From Ptiloglossa arizonensis (taxonomy: Eukaryota; Arthropoda; Insecta; Hymenoptera; Colletidae), in contig NW_027478526.1 of assembly GCF_051014685.1 (NCBI RefSeq), forward strand, positions 186,001 through 250,000: a stretch of 64,000 nucleotides of DNA, read 5' to 3'. Positions 57,901 to 64,000 of the stretch are shown one piece after another. Both the position numbers and the translations under genes were made by a program. Each line of letters starts with the position of its first letter. Position 1 is the first letter of the stretch. The notes beneath the pieces were generated by a model, which saw only the letters and a program-made list of their open reading frames with translations, was not told the DNA's origin and ran no database searches.

Positions 57901-60900
57901 AACGTATAACATATAACGTATAACGTATAACGTATAACGTATAACGTATAACGTATGACGTATAACGTATAACGTATAACGTCAAACGTATAACGTGTAA
58001 CGTATAACGTATAACGTATAACGCATAACGTATAACGTATAACGTATAACGCATAACGTATAACGTATAACGTTTAACGTATAGCGTATAACGTATAACG
58101 TATAACGTATAACGTATAACGTATAACGTATAACGTATAACGTATAACGTATAACGTATAACGTATAACGTATAACGTATAACGTATAACGTATAACGCA
58201 TAACGTATAAAGCATAACGTAAAACGTTAAACGTGTAACGTATAACGTATGGCGTATAACGTATAACGTATTACATGTTACATATAACGTATAACGTACA
58301 ACGTATAACGTATAACATATAACGTCTAACGTTTAACGTATAAGGTACAACGTATAACATATAACGTATAACGTATAACGTATAACGTATAACGTATAAC
58401 GTATAACGTATAACGTATAACGTATAACGTCTAACGTATAACGTATAACGTATAACGTATAACGCATAACGTATAACGTATAACGCATAACGCATAACGT
58501 ATAACGTATAACGTATAACGTATAACACATAACGTATAACGTGTAACGTATAACGTATATCGTATAACGTATAACGTATAACGTATAACGTTTAAGAAAT
58601 AACGTATAACGTATAACGTATAACGTATAACGTATAACGTATAACGTATAACGTATAACGTACAGCGTATAACGTCAAACGTATAACGTATAACGTATAA
58701 AGTATAACGTATAACGCATAACGTATAACGTATAACGTATAACGCATAACGTATAACGTATAACGTATAACGAATAACGTATAACGTATAACGTATAACG
58801 TATAACGCATAACGTAAAACGTTAAACGTGTAACGTAAAACGTATGGCGTATAACGTATAACGTATTACATATTACATATAACGTATAACGTATAACGTA
58901 TAACGTATAACTTATAACGTATAATGTATAACGTGTAACTTATAATGTATAACGTGTAACTTATAACGTATAACGTTTAACGTATAGCGTATAACGTATA
59001 ACGTATAACGTATAACGTATAACGTATAACGTATAACGTATAGCGTATAACGAATAACGTATAACGTATAACGTATAACGTATAACGTATAACGTATAAC
59101 GTATAACGTATAACGGATAACGTATAACGTATAACGTATAACGCATAACGTATAACGCATAACGTAAAACGTTAAACGTGTAACGTAAAACGTATGGCGT
59201 ATAACGTATAACGTATTACATATTACATATAACGTATAACGTACAACGTATAACGTATAACATATAACGTCTAACGTTTAACGTATAACGTACAACGTAT
59301 AACGTATAACGTATAACGTATAACTTATAACGTAAAACGTATTACATATTACGTATAACGAGTAACGTATAACGTATAACGTATAACGTATAACGTATAA
59401 CGTATAACGTATAACGTATAACGTATAACGTATAACGTATAACGTATAACGTATAACGTATAAGGTACAACGTATAACATATAACGTATAACGTATAACG
59501 TATAACGTATAACGTATAACGTATAACGTATAACGTATAACGTATAACGTATAACGTCTAACGTATAACGTATAACGTATAACGTATAACGCATAACGTA
59601 TAACGCATAACGTAAAACGTTAAACGTGTAACGTATAACGTATAACGTATAACGTAAAACGTATAACGTATAACGTATAACGCATAACGTATACCGTATA
59701 ACGTATAACGTATAACGTATAACGTATAACGTATAACGTATAACGTATAACGTATAACGTATAACTTATAACGTGAATCGTATTTCATATTACGTATAAC
59801 GAGTAACGTATAACGTATAACGTATAACGTTTAACGTATAACCTATAACGTATAACGTATAACGAATAACGTATAACGTATAACGTATAACGTATAACGT
59901 ATAATGTATAACGTATAACGTATATGGTATAACGTAAAACATATAACGTATAACGTATAACGTATAACGTATATCGTATAACGTATAACGTATAACCTAT
60001 AAGGTACAACGTATAACGTACAACGTATAACGTATAACGTATAACGTATAACGTATAACGTATAACGTATAACGTATAACGTATAACGTATAACGTATAA
60101 CGTATAACGTATAACGCATAACGTATAAAGCATAACGTAAAACGTGAAACGTGTAACGTATAACGTATGGCGTATAACGTATAACGTATTACATATTACA
60201 TATAACGTATAACGTACAACGTATAACGTATAACGTATAGCGTATAACGTATAACGAATAACGTGTAACGTATAACGTATAACGTATAACGTATAACGTA
60301 TAACGTATAACGTATAACGTATAACGTATAACGTATAACGTATAACGTATAACGTATAACGCATAACGTATAAAGCATAACGTAAAACGTTAAACGTGTA
60401 ACGTATAACGTATGGCGTATAACGTATAACGTATTACATATTACATATAACGTATAACGTACAACGTATAACGTATAACATATAACGTCTAACGTTTAAC
60501 GTATAAGGTAGAACGTATAACATATAACGTATAACGTATAACGTATAACGTATAACGTATAACGTATAACGTATAACGTATAACGTATAACGTATAACGT
60601 ATAACGTATAACGTATAACGTATAACGTATAACGTATAACGTATAACGTATAACGTATAACGCATAACGTATAACGTATAACGCATAACGCATAACGTAT
60701 AACGTATAACGTATAACGTATAACACATAACGTATAACGTATAACGTATAACGTATATCGTATAACGTATAACGTATGACGTATAACGTTTAAGAAATAA
60801 CGTATAACGTATAACGTATAACGTATAACGTATAACGTATAACGTATAACGTACAGCGTATAACGTCAAACGTATAACGTATAACGTATAAAGTATAACG

Positions 60901-61240
60901 TATAACGCATAACGTATAACGTATAACGTATAACGCATAACTTTATAACGTATAACGTATAACGAATAACGTATAACGTATAACGTATAACTTATGACGT
61001 ATAACGTATAACGTATAACGTCAAACGTATAACGTGTAACGTATAACGTATAACGTATAACGCATAACGTATAACGTATAACGTATAACGCATAACGTAT
61101 AACGTATAACGTTTAACGTATAGCGTATAACGTATAACGTATAACGTCTAACGTATAACGTATAACGTATAACGTATAGCGTATAACGAATAACGTATAA
61201 CGTATAACGTATAACGTATAACGTATAACGTATAACGTAT
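54996..61240 (+). repeat. Block C, copy 2
   Basis: Near-identical copy of 47.41-53.63 kb. The offset is 7,582 bp at the left and becomes 7,589 after an extra ataacgc near 56,630. It reaches 7,596 after one more unit in the tract near 60.27-60.35 kb, and 7,603 after one more near 60.52-60.66 kb. Substitutions noticed are agaacgt for aaaacgt near 55,749 and consensus in place of aaaacgt near 59,410 (copy 1: 51,821). It carries the same 8-bp unit (60,944), gttacat (58.28 kb), ttatcct with ataatac (56.9 kb) and atgacgt before P (60.78 kb). There is no gene. Confidence 0.9.
60937..60951 (+). repeat. 8-bp unit: second +1 register slip
   Basis: The monomer ataactt (60937-60943) is followed by an extra t at 60944; the next ataacgt starts at 60945. 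The local context is the same as at 53,334-53,348, with an offset of 7,603 bp. Register moves from 2 to 3 modulo 7 and stays there to the window end. It is best read as the duplicated copy of one original insertion. Confidence 0.93.
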
Positions 61241-62460
61241 AACGTATAACGGATAACGTATAACGTATAACGTATAACGCATAAAGCATAACGTATAACG
61301 CATAACGTAAAACGTTAAACGTGTAACGTAAAACGTATGGCGTATAACGTATAACGTATTACATATTACATATAACGTATAACGTACAACGTATAACGTA
61401 TAACATATAACGTCTAACGTTTAACGTATAACGTACAACGTATAACGTATAACGTATAACGTATAACTTATAACGTAAAACGTATTACATATTACGTATA
61501 ACGAGTAACGTATAACGTATAACGTATAACGTATAACGTATAACGTATAACGTATAACGTATAACGTATAACGTATAACGTATAACGTATAACGTATAAC
61601 GTATAACGTATAACGTATAACGTATAACGTATAACGTATAACGTATAACGTATAACGAATAACGTATAACGTATAACGTATAACGTATAACGTATAACGT
61701 ATAACGTATAATGTATAACGTATAACGTATATGGTATAACGTAAAACATATAAAGTATAACGTATAACGTATAACGTATATCGTATAACGTATAACGTAT
61801 AACGTATAAGGTACAACGTATAACGTACAACGTATAACGTAGAACGTATAACGTATAACGTATAACGTATAACGTATAACGTATAACGTATAACGTATAA
61901 CGTATAACGTATAACGTATAACATATAACGTATAACGTATAACGTATAACGTATAACGTATAACGTACAACGTATAACGTACAACGTATATCGTATAACG
62001 TATAACGTATAACGTATAACGTTTAACGTATAACGTATAACGTATAACGTATAACGTATAACGTATAACGTATAACGTATAACGTATAACGTATAACGTA
62101 TAACGAATAACGTATAAAGTATAACGTATAACGTATAACGTACAACGTATAACGTATAACGTATAACGTATAACGCATAACGTATAACGCATAACGTACA
62201 ACGTATAACGTATAGCGTATAACGTATAACGTATAACGTATAACGTATAACGTTTAACGTATAACGTATAACGTATAACGTATAACGTATAACGTAGAAC
62301 GTAGAACGTATAACGTATAACGTATAACGTATAACGTATAACGTATAACGTATAACGTATAACGTATAACGTATAACGTATAACGTATAACGTATAACGT
62401 ATAACGTATAACGTATAACGTATAACGTATAACGAATAACGTATAACGTATAACGTATAA
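61241..62460 (+). repeat. Right domain, marker-poor part
   Basis: This stretch contains the last atggcgt (S-alpha) in the window, near 61,338, then an L cassette, a uniform tract of about 20 units, atatggt near 61,731 and isolated acaacgt, agaacgt, ttaacgt and atatcgt monomers. Marker density falls compared with the middle of the window, and cassette order is loose between 61.9 and 62.4 kb. I found no close full-length match elsewhere. There is no gene. Confidence 0.7.
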
Positions 62461-63715
62461 CGTATGACGTATCTCGTATAAGGTATGACCTATAACGTAT
62501 AACGTATAACGTATAACTTATAACGTATAACGTATAACGTATAACGTATAACGTATAACGTATAACGTAGAACGTATAACGTATAACGTATAACGTATAA
62601 CGTATAACGTATAAAGTATAACGTATAACGTATAACGTGTAACGTATAACGTATATCCTATAACGCATAACGTATAGCGTATAACGCATAGCGTATAACG
62701 TATAACGTATAACGTATAACGTCTAACGTTTAACGTATAACGTACAACGTATAACGTATAACGTATAACGTATAACGTATAACGTATCACGTATAACGTA
62801 TAACGTATAACGTATGACGTATCACGTATAAGGTATGACCTGTAACGCATTACGTATAGCGTATAAAGCATAACATATAACGTATAACGTATAACGTATA
62901 ACGTATAACGTATAACGTATAACGTATAACGTATAAAGTATAACGTATAACGTATAACGTGTAACGTATAACGTATATCCTATAACGCATAACGTATAGC
63001 GTATAACGCATAACGTATAACGTATAACGTATAACGTATAACGTCTAACGTTTAACGTATAACGTACAACGTATTACATATTACATATAACGTATAACGT
63101 ACAACGTATAACGTATAACATATAACGTCTAACGTTTAACGTATAACGTACAACGTATAACGTATAACGTATAACGTATAACGTATCACGTATAACGTAT
63201 AACGTATAACGTATGACGTATCACGTATAAGGTATGACCTATAACGCATTACGTATAGCGTATAACGCATAACATATAACGTATAACGTATAACGTATAA
63301 CGTATAACGTATAACGTATAAAGTATAACGTATAACGTATAACGTGTAACGTATAACGTATATCCTATAACGCATAACGTATAGCGTATAACGCATAACG
63401 TATAACGTATAACGTATAACGTATAACGTCTAACGTTTAACGTATAACGTACAACGTATAACGTATAACGTATAACGTATAACATATAACGTATAACGTA
63501 TAACGTATAACGTATAACGTATAAAGTATATCGTATATCGTATAACGTATAACGTATAACGTATAACGTATATCCTATAACACATAACGTATAGCGTATA
63601 ACGCATAACGTATAACGTATAACGTATAACGTATAACGTATAACGTATAACGTATAACGTATAACGAATAACGTAAAACGTAAAACGTATTACATATTAC
63701 GTGTAACGAGTAACG
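62461..63715 (+). repeat. Fourth copy of block B distal part
   Basis: Two T-U modules (T cores 62,478, 62,830 and 63,229; U at 62.61, 62.94 and 63.32 kb, all with gtaacgt) are separated by the short attacat-attacat to acaacgt segment. Paired atatcgt, atatcct-ataacac and L follow. This is the order seen at 35.2-36.4, 39.9-41.1 and 46.3-47.4 kb. Single differences include atctcgt near 62,470, gtaacgc near 62,841 and an extra atagcgt near 62,690. There is no gene. Confidence 0.82.
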
Positions 63716-64000
63716 TATAACGTATAACGTATAACGTATAACGTATAACTTGTAACGTAAAACGCATTACATATTACGTATAACGAGTAACGTATAACGT
63801 ATAACGTATAACGTATAACGTATAACGTATAACGTATAACGTATAACGTATAACGTATACCGTATAACGTATAACGTATAACGTATAACGTATAACGTAT
63901 AACGTATAACGTATAACGTATAACGTATAACGTATAACGTATAACGTATAACGTATAACGTATAACGTATAACGTATAACGTATAACGTATAACGTATAA
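63716..64000 (+). repeat. Terminal near-uniform satellite
   Basis: After one more L-type cassette (gtaacgt, aaaacgc, attacat, attacgt, ataacga; 63.75-63.79 kb) the window ends in consensus units. The only break is one ataccgt near 63,858. The array continues past the edge. There is no gene. Confidence 0.9.

Larger units (their letters stand above)
1..64000 (+). repeat. 7-bp satellite array, consensus ataacgt, spans whole window
   Basis: The sequence is a head-to-tail array of the 7-mer ataacgt (equivalently tataacg; acgttat on the minus strand), about 9,140 units with no unit in reverse orientation. Monomer starts fall at positions congruent to 1 modulo 7 at every point checked from 1 to about 53,333. 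They fall at 2 modulo 7 from 53,342 and 3 modulo 7 from 60,945. The consensus has two G/C bases in seven (28.6 percent) and both sit in one CpG. Variants are almost all substitutions that keep the 7-bp length. Both window ends lie inside the array, so the true array is longer. Three units (21 bp) equal seven codons and about two turns of B-DNA. No unique sequence, gene or mobile element interrupts it. I do not recognise this heptamer as a named satellite, and the host species cannot be told from it. Confidence 0.99.

Noticed and set aside
47406..61240. Block duplications as pure assembly artefacts
   Set aside because: Copies differ by specific unit gains and substitutions and have distinct flanks, which argues for real copies. 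It cannot be excluded without read depth, so it is kept as a caveat and not as a call.
755..63485. Long minus-strand open frames, up to 501 codons (12189-13694)
   Set aside because: They follow from the repeat: the consensus has no stop in any minus frame and all frames give the same heptapeptide. Starts and stops come only from variant monomers. There is no domain, composition change or ribosome-site context to support a gene.
1..64000. Telomere repeat
   Set aside because: The unit is 7 bp like the plant telomere TTTAGGG, but it has no G-run, no strand GC skew and a complex higher-order structure, unlike a telomerase-made array.
1..64000. CRISPR array or phage-type direct repeats
   Set aside because: There are no spacers; the 7-bp unit is continuous, and block repeats are made of the same unit.
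1..64000. TATA-box-like promoters (TATAA every 7 bp)
   Set aside because: The motif is inherent to each unit and occurs thousands of times with no gene downstream.
1..64000. Strong hairpins from the ACGT and TATA palindromes in each unit
   Set aside because: Self-pairing in register leaves three mismatches in seven, so stable stems are not expected in the consensus.
1..64000. Identification with a known heptamer satellite such as those of the Drosophila virilis group
   Set aside because: Those units (for example ACAAACT) differ in sequence and lack the CpG; similarity is limited to the 7-bp length.

Overview
The whole 64 kb window is one tandem satellite array. The basic unit is a 7-bp monomer, ataacgt on the + strand (minimal rotation AACGTAT; complement acgttat), repeated head to tail about 9,140 times in one orientation. 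The array runs off both ends. I see no gene, RNA gene, transposon, CRISPR array or unique sequence. The long minus-strand reading frames are a by-product of the repeat: 7 is coprime to 3, so all three minus frames read the same stop-free heptapeptide (RYTLYVI in cyclic order), while all three plus frames meet TAA every 21 bp. Arrays of this kind (very short, AT-rich, tens of kb, higher-order structure) are typical of eukaryotic heterochromatin. Nothing in the window identifies the species or shows whether the site is centromeric, pericentromeric or subtelomeric.

The array is not uniform. About 30 recurrent variant monomers, nearly all one to three substitutions from the consensus and still exactly 7 bp long, occur in fixed orders. 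They form cassettes, which I name S-alpha, S-beta, L, D, T, U, P and G. The cassettes combine into higher-order blocks of 0.24 to 7.6 kb. Uniform consensus tracts of 20 to 40 units separate many of them.

Layout: 1-1906 is a left domain with three T cassettes. 1907-7510 holds L, D, S and U cassettes and contains a roughly 1.55-kb duplication. 7511-12130 holds paired S-beta/S-alpha cassettes. 12131-14540 is a relative of 31.6-33.9 kb. 14541-16050 is a relative of 4.7-5.9 kb. 16.4-22.4 kb is a 3,031-bp tandem duplication. 21.36-24.53 kb recurs at 28.45-31.62 kb. 31.6-47.4 kb holds three copies of a 4.5-6.4-kb block B. 47.4-53.6 and 55.0-61.2 kb are two nearly identical copies of block C, 7.58-7.60 kb apart. 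61.2-64 kb is a right domain that carries a fourth copy of the distal part of B.

The 7-bp register is kept at every point I checked for the first 53.3 kb. It shifts by +1 at an 8-bp unit near 53,341 and again near 60,944, which is the duplicate of the same event inside block C. Copies appear to differ mostly by gain or loss of whole 7-bp units in uniform tracts, with few substitutions. That pattern fits unequal exchange and slippage in a locally homogenising array. All counts and boundaries were read by eye and are approximate unless a single-base position is given.
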